The position numbers and the translations under genes are program-made. The notes under the pieces were generated by a model. It had not been told where the DNA came from and ran no database searches. It was given only the letters and a program-made list of their open reading frames with translations. From contig CAZQCX010000004.1 of NCBI GenBank assembly GCA_964591705.1, forward strand, positions 1 through 64,000: a DNA stretch of 64,000 nucleotides, written 5' to 3'. Shown here one piece after another: positions 41,405 to 49,932 of the stretch (the stretch's first letter is position 1; each line of letters starts with the position of its first letter). The DNA is from UBA11855 sp964591705 (lineage in GTDB: Archaea > Thermoproteota > Bathyarchaeia > Bathyarchaeales > Bathycorpusculaceae).

Positions 41405-43444
41405 CTAAGAAAGCATTATCAAAGGAGTCAACGACATCAGCAAAGGCGCGATCAGCAGCGAAGTCATATTCGTAAGCTTCATGAAGATGTTCAAAGACGG
41501 TCCTGCCACATCCTTCAAAGGATCCCCAACTGTGTCACCAACCACCGCCGCTGTGTGAGTCTGCGACCCTTTCAGCCAGAAAGCTTTAGCCTCAATGCCC
41601 TTCTTAGTATTATCCCATAAAGCCCCACCAAAAGTGAAAAACGAAGCTAACAAAGCAGCCGTGCAGGTTCCGCCTAAAAGCATCCCTCCCAAAGCATAGG
41701 GTCCAAGTATCAACCCCATCAACAAAGGTGAAGCCAAAGTCACAAAAGTCGGCATAATCATTTTCTTCAGAGCATTCTTAGTGCTAATGTCAATACACTT
41801 GTCATAATCCGGCTTATCTCTGCCTTCCAGAATACGAGGATTAGCCTTAAACTGCCGTCTGACCTCGTTCACCATGTCGAAGGCGCCCTTCGCTGTCGCT
41901 GCGATAGTGAAAGACGAAAAAAGAAAAGGAATCACCCCGCCAATCAGAATGCCAAAAACAAACGCTTGACCCAGCCTAGCTGACCACAACCCCACCACGT
42001 GACTATAGGTTGCAAACAAAACCACAGTCGAAACAGTACCCGAAGCAGTGGCAAACGCCTTAGCATACGCCTTTGTCGTATTGCCAGTGGCGTCAAGAAC
42101 TTCCAGCGCCCCATTAGTCTTCGCAGGAAGACCGGCCATCTGCTCTATCCCCTGAGCATTATCGCTGATGGGACCAAAAGCATCACCGGCCATGATAATC
42201 CCAATAGTCAAATCTGTTCCCAAGTTCACGGCGAGAAGACCCAGCATCGACCCATTCGTCACTATGAGGGCAAGCAGCATTGCTCCAATCATAGAAAGAA
42301 AAGGCAAAAACGGACTCTGAAGCCCATACGACAAACCGGTTATCAGATTAATCGCAACCCCCCGTTTGGAAGCCTCCTCCATCTGCAAAACAGGCTTTCC
42401 AGAAGTACCTAAATAATACTGAACAACCAACCCCACAGCCGTACTTGCAACTATCCCGCTGAAAGCACAGAAGAAGATACGCAGATCATTCAATAACCAG
42501 ACAGATGCAAAGTAAGCTCCTACAGTAGCCACCCCCGCCGCCACAACCAGCCCAACATTGAAAGAAGTGATCGGCCTCACGTTCCTCCACCCCCTAACAA
42601 CCAAAACCCCCAACAGCGTAGCTACCACACCCACTGTTCCCAAAGCAAAAGGAAACATCAAAACATTCTCTCCCGCCCCCCCAACGAAGAGACTCCAGCC
42701 AATAATCAGTGCAGTCACGAAATCATCACTTATTGACTCAAACAAATCTGAACCTCGCCCAGCACAATCCCCAACATTATCCCCGACTTGATCAGCAATA
42801 ACAGCGGGATTTCTGATATCATCCTCAGGTATGTTCTGCTCTATCTTGCCAACCAAATCAGCGCCAATATCCGCAGCTTTCGTAAAGATCCCCCCGCCGA
42901 GTTGCGCAAACAACGCTGCAAGACTCGCTCCAAACCCATAGCCAATCAACGAGTCTAGATTCCTACTCCCATAAATCAGGTACAACAAACTGATCCCGAG
43001 AAGGCTCAGCCCCACCACAGACAAGCCCATTACGGCTCCACCTCTGAATGCAAGGGTAAACGCTCTCGCCGAAGATGACATGGCAGCCCTTGCAGTCCTA
43101 ACATTCGCCCGAACAGCCACATTCATCCCGATATAAGCGGCAACCATGGAAAGAGCCGCACCCGTATAGAAAGAAATCACAACTTCCAACGAGCGGAAAA
43201 CAACAGCGATCGGCAGACACAAAAGAGACACAAACAACAGAATCGTCCTATACTGCCTCTTCAGAAAGGTCTTAGCACCATTTCTGATGTATCTAGCGAC
43301 CTCGCGCATCTCAGGCGTTCCCGGGTCTTCGCGATGAATTGACCAAGTCAAATACGCCACAACGGCCATTGCAAGGGCGCCTACAGCCAACGCGATCCAA
43401 ACCAAGACCATTACTGGTTCTCCGAACAGGTTACCTGCGTCCAA
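41405..43444 (-). CDS. hppA: Membrane-bound proton-pumping pyrophosphatase
   Basis: 679-residue ion pump that couples PPi hydrolysis to proton transport, with about 16 helices. The substrate-binding cluster reads GGGIFTKAADIGADLVGK, then DNVGDCAGRGSDLFES, and the C-terminal DTVGDPLKD site. In the region that tells subclasses apart, the sequence is GNTTKAYAK. Lys at this place is the mark of K+-independent pumps, whereas K+-dependent ones have Ala. Start is TTG 43444 (MDAGNLFG). TATA-like CTTAATAGG lies about 35 bases upstream. Confidence 0.94.
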   Translation of the reverse strand: MDAGNLFGEPVMVLVWIALAVGALAMAVVAYLTWSIHREDPGTPEMREVARYIRNGAKTFLKRQYRTILLFVSLLCLPIAVVFRSLEVVISFYTGAALSMVAAYIGMNVAVRANVRTARAAMSSSARAFTLAFRGGAVMGLSVVGLSLLGISLLYLIYGSRNLDSLIGYGFGASLAALFAQLGGGIFTKAADIGADLVGKIEQNIPEDDIRNPAVIADQVGDNVGDCAGRGSDLFESISDDFVTALIIGWSLFVGGAGENVLMFPFALGTVGVVATLLGVLVVRGWRNVRPITSFNVGLVVAAGVATVGAYFASVWLLNDLRIFFCAFSGIVASTAVGLVVQYYLGTSGKPVLQMEEASKRGVAINLITGLSYGLQSPFLPFLSMIGAMLLALIVTNGSMLGLLAVNLGTDLTIGIIMAGDAFGPISDNAQGIEQMAGLPAKTNGALEVLDATGNTTKAYAKAFATASGTVSTVVLFATYSHVVGLWSARLGQAFVFGILIGGVIPFLFSSFTIAATAKGAFDMVNEVRRQFKANPRILEGRDKPDYDKCIDISTKNALKKMIMPTFVTLASPLLMGLILGPYALGGMLLGGTCTAALLASFFTFGGALWDNTKKGIEAKAFWLKGSQTHTAAVVGDTVGDPLKDVAGPSLNIFMKLTNMTSLLIAPLLMSLTPLIMLS

Positions 43445-43583
43445 TCATACCGTGTAAGTTGTTATCCTGCAGAGGACCTATTAAGGCTTCAGCCCTAACC
43501 ACGTGAACCAACAAACTTTAACTGAATTAGCAGCTCTCTCAAAGAAAAAGACAAAACCGGCAAGTCCACAAACGAAAACATAT

Positions 43584-43606
43584 TATTCTAAGTATACTAT
43601 TCTAAG
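43584..43606 (+). repeat. Direct repeat in USP promoter/leader
   Basis: Two exact 9-base copies of TATTCTAAG, at 43584-43592 and 43598-43606, spaced 14 bases apart; the second abuts the ATG at 43607. A TATA-like ACATATTATT overlaps the first. Could be a regulator site or chance in AT-rich sequence. Confidence 0.4.
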
Positions 43607-44023
43607 ATGACGCAAAAACAGCAGAGGATAGAAATGCAGGACAAAATCCGAATACTCGTCGGTTACGACGCTTCACCCCAATCAAAACAAGCACTAACCG
43701 AGGCAATAGCCATTGCCAAGAAATTCTCAGGATTCATAAAGGTAGTCAGCGTCCACGGCAGAGGCTACAAAGAAAAAGCCGAAACAAGCGTCATCGAAGT
43801 CAAAGAAAACCTGAAGAAAGAACAAGTCGAATACGAGGTTGAACTCGTCGAGGGCTCTAACCCCGCCAAAACCCTTGAAACCACAGTCAAGAAAGAAAAC
43901 TTTGACCTAGTCGTGATCGGAAGCAGAGGCCTAGGAAATACGGCATCCATGCTTCTAGGCAGCGTTTCGAGACGGATCGTCAGCAACGCACAATGCAATG
44001 TGTTGGTCGTGAAAGGCCAGTAA
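43607..44023 (+). CDS. Universal stress protein (UspA family)
   Basis: 138-residue nucleotide-binding USP. The ATP-binding motif G-x2-G-x9-G-S is present as GSRGLGNTASMLLGS followed by VSRRI, and the N-terminal VGYDASPQSK supplies the conserved Asp. Start ATG 43607; an internal Met at residue 7 (MQDKIRILVG) is an alternative. It is a single gene between the pyrophosphatase and Hsp20. Confidence 0.9.
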   Translation: MTQKQQRIEMQDKIRILVGYDASPQSKQALTEAIAIAKKFSGFIKVVSVHGRGYKEKAETSVIEVKENLKKEQVEYEVELVEGSNPAKTLETTVKKENFDLVVIGSRGLGNTASMLLGSVSRRIVSNAQCNVLVVKGQ

Positions 44024-44097
44024 CTTAAGTGCCAACGAACTCGGCAAAGAAACAGATCACTCTCCAACTACTGAGTCAATTACAAAAAAGGGAAAAG

Positions 44098-44652
44098 TCA
44101 TTTCAAAGTGACTTTTCGCTTCTGCTTTGGTGCTTTCTTGGGAAGAGTGATCTCTAAGACACCTTCTAACGGGTTTGCCACAACTTCGTCTGTTTTTACC
44201 TCTTCTGGCAACTCGATCATTCGGTAGAACGATTCACATGCCCGTTCTTTGCATATGTATGCGCGAGACTTCTTGTCATATTTCCAGCCCGCCTTACCAG
44301 TGATGCCAACGGAGTTGTCTTGAACCTCGATTTCGATGTCTTCTTTCTTGAAGCCGGGCATCTCTGCCCTCAAAACGTAGTCTTTCTCTCTGTCCTCCAA
44401 GTCCACCACTGGAACACGGATCTCCGGCATCAGCGCTAATGCCCTATCCCACAATGATGGAAACAAAAGATCCCCAAAATCGCTTCGAAACCTTTCGAAA
44501 ACATCATCGAACGCCCTCCAAAGGTTCGACGGCGTTGCAGGCGACAAAGCGGATTGCTTTTGCGGTTTTGCCAGTGATTCTTTCTTTGGCGTGACAGCAA
44601 TTTCCGTCTTGAGATTTTTTTCAGCCTCTGGCTGCTTTTTTGTCTTTGGCAT
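44098..44652 (-). CDS. Small heat-shock protein Hsp20/alpha-crystallin
   Basis: ATP-independent holdase chaperone. An alpha-crystallin domain covers about residues 85-185, with VLRAEMPGFKKEDIEIEV and the C-terminal signature PLEGVLEITLPKK. The N-terminal part is Lys-rich and low in complexity. I use ATG 44652 (MPKTKKQPE, 184 aa), which has AGGGGAA 9 bases upstream; the open frame to 44841 adds unlikely residues. A small hairpin GGAAG-CCCC-CTTCC sits about 18-31 bases upstream of the start. Confidence 0.9.
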   Translation of the reverse strand: MPKTKKQPEAEKNLKTEIAVTPKKESLAKPQKQSALSPATPSNLWRAFDDVFERFRSDFGDLLFPSLWDRALALMPEIRVPVVDLEDREKDYVLRAEMPGFKKEDIEIEVQDNSVGITGKAGWKYDKKSRAYICKERACESFYRMIELPEEVKTDEVVANPLEGVLEITLPKKAPKQKRKVTLK

Positions 44653-44961
44653 AGAAATTCCCCTGCACTGGAAGGGGGCTTCCTCGAATTCATGGTTTAC
44701 TTGAATTTTCAGAGACGCAACTCGGAGCGTAGATGCATGGTTCTTTCGGACTCTCCGAACACAACAAAGGCCAAAGCGGAAAGATAGAAAACAAGAAGAC
44801 TCAAGAAAACGAAAAAACTTGGACCCCAACCCAACTGTCACGAAAAGACATAGGAAGGAATTAATTCTCGCCGTTCACGAGAGCGCACTAGCAAGTATTA
44901 CTTGCTGATCTTGACTGAATAAGCCAAATAGTCTTAACCTTGAGAAGCCAATCTGACTACT
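44653..44961. other. Divergent intergenic region of hsp20 and membrane hydrolase
   Basis: 309 bases with no separate gene. It contains the hsp20 leader hairpin (44670-44683) and the promoter area of the plus-strand hydrolase. The minus-strand frame in it is a chance extension of hsp20. No strong TATA box is evident. Confidence 0.35.
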
Positions 44962-46692
44962 ATGTGGAAAAGCAAGATTCAGGCAACCGCCTTAATCCTT
45001 ATGGCTGTTCTGCTTCTTCTCGGAGTCTCAGCTTCAATCGCGATAGACTCAGACTTCGGAAAGATAGACGTCACCACCGTTACCATAAAGAATGGCGACA
45101 AAGAACTGAGCGCCATAATATATAGATCCCAATCAGCAGACACCCAGAATCCTGCTCCTGCAGTGATAGCGGCTCACGGCATTTGCGGCTCCAAGGAAAT
45201 GATGAGCAGCATTGGACTCGAACTAGCCCGACGGGGGTTTGTTTCCCTCTGCCTCGATTTACTTGGACATGGAAAATCCCAAGGGTCGGTCGAGGAAGGC
45301 AGAACTGACCCCACTTTCGGCGTCCACTCAGCAGTGCAATACTTGAAGTCACAACCCTACGTAAATTCTTCTTTGCTGGGGTTGGTTGGGCACAGTTTGG
45401 GGGCAGGAGCTGTCAGAGCAACACTGACAAGAGAGAACCAGATTGGCGCAACCGTTCTCGTGGCTGGTGGACTGCAACCGCACCTCGCAGACGAACCTGA
45501 ATATGGAGTGTTCAACGCCACCCATCCCAAAAACCTGCTAGTCATAGTCGGAAAATATGACGTTCTATTTGACATCAAAGAGCTAACTTCTAATGAACTT
45601 CCACCTGCATTTGGCGTTCAACAACAAATTGTCCCAGAAGTTCTTTATGGAGAATTCATATCCCAGACAGCAAGAAAACTCGTAATACCCTCAACCACTC
45701 ACTTTTTCGAGCCCGTTGATCCGACTATCATATCCGAAATAGTCGCTTGGAGCGAAAATTCACTTGGAAAGAGACAAGACCCAGCCAGCGCCCCAACCCC
45801 TCAATTTCTTTATGTTCAGAGAGAAGCCGCAATCCTGCTTGCTCTAGCCAGTTTGGTTGGCATTGCACTCTTATCTTACTTTCCAACCAGAAAGCTCATT
45901 CACATTGGGAACGAAGAAGGAACGCCCACCAAAGGTGATAAATCCTCACATAAATGGAGACTTCACGCGTTCTGGGCAGTTCTCAACTTGGCACTGCTTC
46001 TCCCCATGTTCGCGATAGGATCAATCATCGCTTTTCCCCCACTAGTTTTCGGATCTTCGATAGCATTTTGGATGATGATCACGGGGGCAATTGGGCTAAT
46101 GGCACTGGTAAAATTCCCGAACAAAATCCTGGGAAAAACATATCCTATGAAGCAAGCATTGACACGCCATTTCAACAAGAAAGAAGCAGTTGGAGCCATC
46201 ATTTCGTTTAGCCTAATCCTCTTGATAACTACGATCATAGCATCCGGTGTCAACTTCAATTTCCGAATAATCTCGCCTGTTTTCAGAGACTTCACGACAG
46301 CTCGAGCACTCGTTTTTCCCACCTTCATACCTTTCTTCTTCTTGTATTTTGCATCGGAAAGTCTGTTTCTTCACGACCTGCCCCGACACGACTCAAACGG
46401 AATCAAAACACGACACCAAATTCAGAACTACGTTGAACCAGTTCTAGGCAAGATCTTACCATTCGCGATTCTGCTCGCCTTCCATTTTTCCAGCAAAATA
46501 TTCTTTGACTTCTGGGTACTCCCAAGCTTTGTTGGTTTTCTATTGGAATTCCTCTGGTTGATCCTGCCAATCTTTGTGATTACGACCAGCATTTCATGGT
46601 GGTTTCACAAAAACACCCAAAGAGCTGGCTATGGCGCCTTGCTTAATGCCTTGCTGATGTCGTGGGTAGCTTCTGTTGTCTTCCCGTTCTAA
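44962..46692 (+). CDS. Alpha/beta hydrolase with C-terminal membrane domain
   Basis: 576 residues. An N-terminal membrane helix (about 8-29) precedes a serine-hydrolase domain (about 35-265). This has oxyanion-hole region AAHGICGSKE, DLLGHGKSQG, nucleophile elbow GLVGHSLGAG, an acid in VGKYDVLFD and a His in PSTTHFFEP. Then come about seven more membrane helices (from 290 to the end). The hydrolase domain is therefore likely on the outer face. Substrate unknown. The fusion of hydrolase and multi-helix domain is seen in archaea but its role is not established. Start ATG 44962. Confidence 0.8.
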   Translation: MWKSKIQATALILMAVLLLLGVSASIAIDSDFGKIDVTTVTIKNGDKELSAIIYRSQSADTQNPAPAVIAAHGICGSKEMMSSIGLELARRGFVSLCLDLLGHGKSQGSVEEGRTDPTFGVHSAVQYLKSQPYVNSSLLGLVGHSLGAGAVRATLTRENQIGATVLVAGGLQPHLADEPEYGVFNATHPKNLLVIVGKYDVLFDIKELTSNELPPAFGVQQQIVPEVLYGEFISQTARKLVIPSTTHFFEPVDPTIISEIVAWSENSLGKRQDPASAPTPQFLYVQREAAILLALASLVGIALLSYFPTRKLIHIGNEEGTPTKGDKSSHKWRLHAFWAVLNLALLLPMFAIGSIIAFPPLVFGSSIAFWMMITGAIGLMALVKFPNKILGKTYPMKQALTRHFNKKEAVGAIISFSLILLITTIIASGVNFNFRIISPVFRDFTTARALVFPTFIPFFFLYFASESLFLHDLPRHDSNGIKTRHQIQNYVEPVLGKILPFAILLAFHFSSKIFFDFWVLPSFVGFLLEFLWLILPIFVITTSISWWFHKNTQRAGYGALLNALLMSWVASVVFPF

Positions 46693-46704
46693 TTCCATGC
46701 AAAT

Positions 46705-48228
46705 TCAGGGACAGCCAGTCCAGCAGTACAGGCACAAATCCTCTTTTTTCAGATTTTGCGCGTTCGGAGCTTCCACAACAGCCTTGATCATTTCCTCAAT
46801 TGTAAGGAAACGCAATGTGGTAAAGCCTATGCGCTTTCTTATCTCCTCTACCATCAGATCATATTCAGGACCACTTGCGTTGAGATTAGCTGCCAAATCC
46901 TGAACTCCTTTGATATTGCCATAACTTCTGCACGTTGCAAGTTCACTGTGTTTGGTCGAGAGGTCGAAAATGCATGGATGAAGCTGAGGCGGAGAAGCAA
47001 TTCGCCCGTGAATCTCTCTGGGTTCAAAAGGCCAAATCTTCTCAACCAACAAATCATGCAGCTGTGTGCCTCTCCTAATAGAGTCATCCACCAACACGAT
47101 GCTCTTCCCCCGTATCATCTGCGGATTAGGAACCTGCTTATACCTGGCTATGAGTTCCCGCCTCCTCTGAACAGGAGGAATATAGCTTCTTCCCCAGCCA
47201 GGAGTATACTTCACCAAAGGACGCCTCAGCGGAGCAACAAGATCGAGAGCTTCGCTTATCCTCTTCTCAACTTCTTGCGACCCAATCTTTCCTTCGCCAA
47301 ACTCAGAAAGATGATTGTGAATTTTTTCTTTGGCTATTTCCATCTTCCTTTTGACATATCCAACCGAGTGAGGGAGACCCGAATCAGCAATTCCCAAGAC
47401 CAAGTCAGCCTTCGCGTTATCATTCTCAGCCAAGAAGCCACCGCAGCGCTCTCTGACAATTTCAGAGTTTATCCCATAGAAGTCCGATGCTGGGAAACCA
47501 GAATAAACATGGAGAAATGGACAAAACCTCTTTCTGCCTTTGGAGGGCACCCTAGTGCTGAAGCCTTCTTGGCCGAAAGACGCGATTTCGCGGTAGTCAA
47601 GAAACTTGAAAACGGAATAGCCCAAATTTGGAAAACCAGTTGTTTCTGAGGCAACCGCCCAACTCTCATTTTTCGATCCCATGACAAGTGGGAAAGTATC
47701 TCCAGCCGCATATATGGCACGCTCATTCTCGGAAAGCAAAAGCAGAGAGATTGACCCCTCAAGCCTCTCATACATCCTTGTTATGCCATCAGTAATGCTT
47801 GTTCCAGTGCAGATCAACTCTCCCACGATCTCGGTCTGATTGAAGATGCTTTTACCCGACTTTTGCCTCGACTTCTTGAACGTGGCGCCTTCCCGTATCA
47901 AACTGGAATACAGTTCTAAAGAATTCCTAACCAAACCCACCGTGCAAAGAGCAAAAGTCCCCAGCTTTGTCTCAAACTTAATGGGCTGCTCCTCTTTTGT
48001 ATCGCTGATTACTCCAATTCCCAATTCCCCATTCAATTTTCTCAAGTGCTTGCCAAATTTTGACTTGAATTGGCTATTGCTAATGTCGTGAGAGAAAACC
48101 TCAATATCTCCGTCAAGAAGAGCTAACCCAGCGACTTCGGTTCCGAGATGAGTGTTGTAGTCAGTTCCAAAAAACAAGTCTTTGGCGCAACTTCCTTTTG
48201 AAGCCACACCGAACAAGCCGCCCAACAT
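46705..48228 (-). CDS. PurF-like phosphoribosyltransferase lacking the Ntn cysteine
   Basis: 507-residue relative of amidophosphoribosyltransferase. The PRPP-binding loop is IVLVDDSIRRGTQ, and the PurF-type Fe-S cysteine places are kept: FCPFLHVY, HPCIFDLS and LCLYCWTG. But the N-terminus reads MLGGLFGV where PurF has MCGIFGV, so the glutaminase nucleophile is absent. It may use ammonia, another partner, or have a regulatory role. GTG 48237 is an alternative start three codons earlier, also without Cys. It is divergent from a glutamine cyclotransferase gene, with 139-148 bases between. Confidence 0.83.
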   Translation of the reverse strand: MLGGLFGVASKGSCAKDLFFGTDYNTHLGTEVAGLALLDGDIEVFSHDISNSQFKSKFGKHLRKLNGELGIGVISDTKEEQPIKFETKLGTFALCTVGLVRNSLELYSSLIREGATFKKSRQKSGKSIFNQTEIVGELICTGTSITDGITRMYERLEGSISLLLLSENERAIYAAGDTFPLVMGSKNESWAVASETTGFPNLGYSVFKFLDYREIASFGQEGFSTRVPSKGRKRFCPFLHVYSGFPASDFYGINSEIVRERCGGFLAENDNAKADLVLGIADSGLPHSVGYVKRKMEIAKEKIHNHLSEFGEGKIGSQEVEKRISEALDLVAPLRRPLVKYTPGWGRSYIPPVQRRRELIARYKQVPNPQMIRGKSIVLVDDSIRRGTQLHDLLVEKIWPFEPREIHGRIASPPQLHPCIFDLSTKHSELATCRSYGNIKGVQDLAANLNASGPEYDLMVEEIRKRIGFTTLRFLTIEEMIKAVVEAPNAQNLKKEDLCLYCWTGCP

Positions 48229-48376
48229 TAATCCCACATCCGTGCAGCTTGGTCAGCAGTTGAACCCTAAAAGGCTTGCTGTCAGCAAACTAGACAACAT
48301 ATTTGAGACTGCTCAACGTTATCCTGTGCAGCGAAGCTTCGAAGAGAGAAATATCAAATGGGCTAATGGAAAGAAG

Positions 48377-49171
48377 ATGCAGAAAAAACTCTTAGCAATA
48401 GCAGCTTTCACAGCGATAGTGCTGATTGCAATTCCCTCAGTCTATGTTGTACTGAACGAGGAACCTGCTGCAACTCAACCTCTTCACTACACCTACAGGA
48501 TCGTCAACGTGTTTCCCCACAATGCAAGTTCCTTCACACAAGGACTCGTCTTCGAAAACGGATTCCTATTCGAAAGCACCGGACTCTATGGAAGCTCCAC
48601 GCTACAAAGAGTTGATCTAGAAACAGGGCAAACCCTACAACTGCACGTACTTCCGGAAGAATACTTTGGAGAAGGCATCACAATTCTCGGAGACAAAATC
48701 TTTCATTTGACTTGGCAATCACGAAAAGGATTTGTCTACGACAAATCATCCTTTGCCCTGCTTTCTGAGTTCAACCACCCTTACGAAGGCTGGGGAATTA
48801 CCAATGATGGAAAAAAACTGATAATGAGCGACGGATCAGCAATATTGAGATTTCTCGACCCAAAAACCTTTGAACTGATTGGAGAGGTTCAAGTGTATGA
48901 CGCTGGCGTCCCCGTCAGCAGACTCAATGAACTCGAATTCATAAAAGGCGAAGTATATGCAAACATCTGGCTGGAAAACAGAATCGCAGTGATTGACATT
49001 CAAACTGGACGAGTCAAAGCATGGATAAACCTTGCGGGGCTGTACGAGCCAGAAACTTCTGACCCGGATAATGTCTTGAACGGTATCGCGTACGACGCTG
49101 CTAGAAACAGGCTTTTTGTGACGGGAAAGCGATGGTCAAAACTCTTCGAAATCGAAATTCGCCTCGCTTGA
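48377..49171 (+). CDS. Glutaminyl-peptide cyclotransferase-like protein
   Basis: 264 residues after the preferred ATG 48377, which starts a signal/anchor sequence (MQKKLLAIAAFTAIVLIAIP). The rest is a five-bladed beta-propeller of the glutamine cyclotransferase family: PHNASSFTQGLVFENG, ESTGLYGSSTLQRVDL, GEGITIL, LNELEFIKGEVYANIW and DPDNVLNGIAYD are family motifs. It makes N-terminal pyroglutamate on exported proteins. The frame is open further upstream, but that would overlap the divergent gene. Confidence 0.85.
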   Translation: MQKKLLAIAAFTAIVLIAIPSVYVVLNEEPAATQPLHYTYRIVNVFPHNASSFTQGLVFENGFLFESTGLYGSSTLQRVDLETGQTLQLHVLPEEYFGEGITILGDKIFHLTWQSRKGFVYDKSSFALLSEFNHPYEGWGITNDGKKLIMSDGSAILRFLDPKTFELIGEVQVYDAGVPVSRLNELEFIKGEVYANIWLENRIAVIDIQTGRVKAWINLAGLYEPETSDPDNVLNGIAYDAARNRLFVTGKRWSKLFEIEIRLA

Positions 49172-49272
49172 TGAAAGTGTTTTTCAGTTTAGCTGAAAAG
49201 ATTCGAGCAAACATTTTTCCATGCGAAAAAGAACTTGACAAGCACTAGAAAATCCCATGCCAACGCGTTACA

Positions 49273-49282
49273 CTTTTATTTT
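49273..49282 (+). promoter_or_regulatory. TATA box of Isf-like flavoprotein gene
   Basis: CTTTTATTTT lies 18-27 bases upstream of ATG 49300, consistent with a leaderless or nearly leaderless transcript. Confidence 0.4.
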
Positions 49283-49299
49283 GTTGCTAAAACAGTAGC

Positions 49300-49926
49300 A
49301 TGGGGAAATATGTGAAAGTTGTAGCATTCAACGGCAGCCCAAGAAAAGACGGCAACACCGCCATTCTCATAAAGCATGTCTTGAAAGTTATCGAGGACGA
49401 GGGAATTGAGACAGAGCTTATTCAACTTGCAGGCGAGACAATTCATGGTTGCAACGCTTGCCGAACCTGCTATGAAACAAAGAATGAACGCTGCATATTG
49501 GCAGAAGACAAAGTCAATGAATATGTGCAGAAAATGAAAAACGCAGACGGCATAATCTTAGGGTCACCAACTTACTTCTCGATGATGACCCCTGAAATGA
49601 AAGCGCTGATAGACCGAACTGGTTACGTGGCGAGAGCAAACGGGCAATTGTTCAAAAGAAAGGTTGGAGCAGCAGTCGTAGCAGTTCGGAGAGCTGGGGG
49701 GATTCCAACTTTTGACGGCATTAACCACTTCTTCCTTATAAATCAAATGATTGTGCCGGGTTCCTCCTACTGGAACATTGGGATTGGAGGAAAGAAGGGA
49801 GATGCCGAATCCGACGAAGAAGGCATCAAAACCATGGAAGACCTGGGAAGAAACATGGCCTGGTTGATTGAGAAGATTAACGCTCGCTCCAAGTCTGAGA
49901 CAAGAAAGAAGAAAAAGGAGGAGTAG
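49300..49926 (+). CDS. Iron-sulfur flavoprotein (Isf-like)
   Basis: Flavodoxin-fold FMN protein of 208 aa. FMN-binding GSPRKDGNT is at 12-20. The compact cysteine motif is C-x2-C-x2-C-x7-C (CNACRTCYETKNERC), which holds the [4Fe-4S] cluster in Isf proteins of anaerobic archaea. These reduce O2, H2O2 or other acceptors. The C-terminal tail is Lys-rich. Start ATG 49300. It converges with hcp, with 6 bases between stops. Confidence 0.86.
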   Translation: MGKYVKVVAFNGSPRKDGNTAILIKHVLKVIEDEGIETELIQLAGETIHGCNACRTCYETKNERCILAEDKVNEYVQKMKNADGIILGSPTYFSMMTPEMKALIDRTGYVARANGQLFKRKVGAAVVAVRRAGGIPTFDGINHFFLINQMIVPGSSYWNIGIGGKKGDAESDEEGIKTMEDLGRNMAWLIEKINARSKSETRKKKKEE

Positions 49927-49932
49927 GGTTTC

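Noticed and set aside
44653..44841. N-terminal extension of hsp20
   Set aside because: ATG 44652 has a good ribosome site and the family does not need the extra residues.
48182..48376. 65-codon N-terminal extension of the glutamine cyclotransferase
   Set aside because: It overlaps the divergent PurF-like gene and would bury the signal sequence inside the protein.
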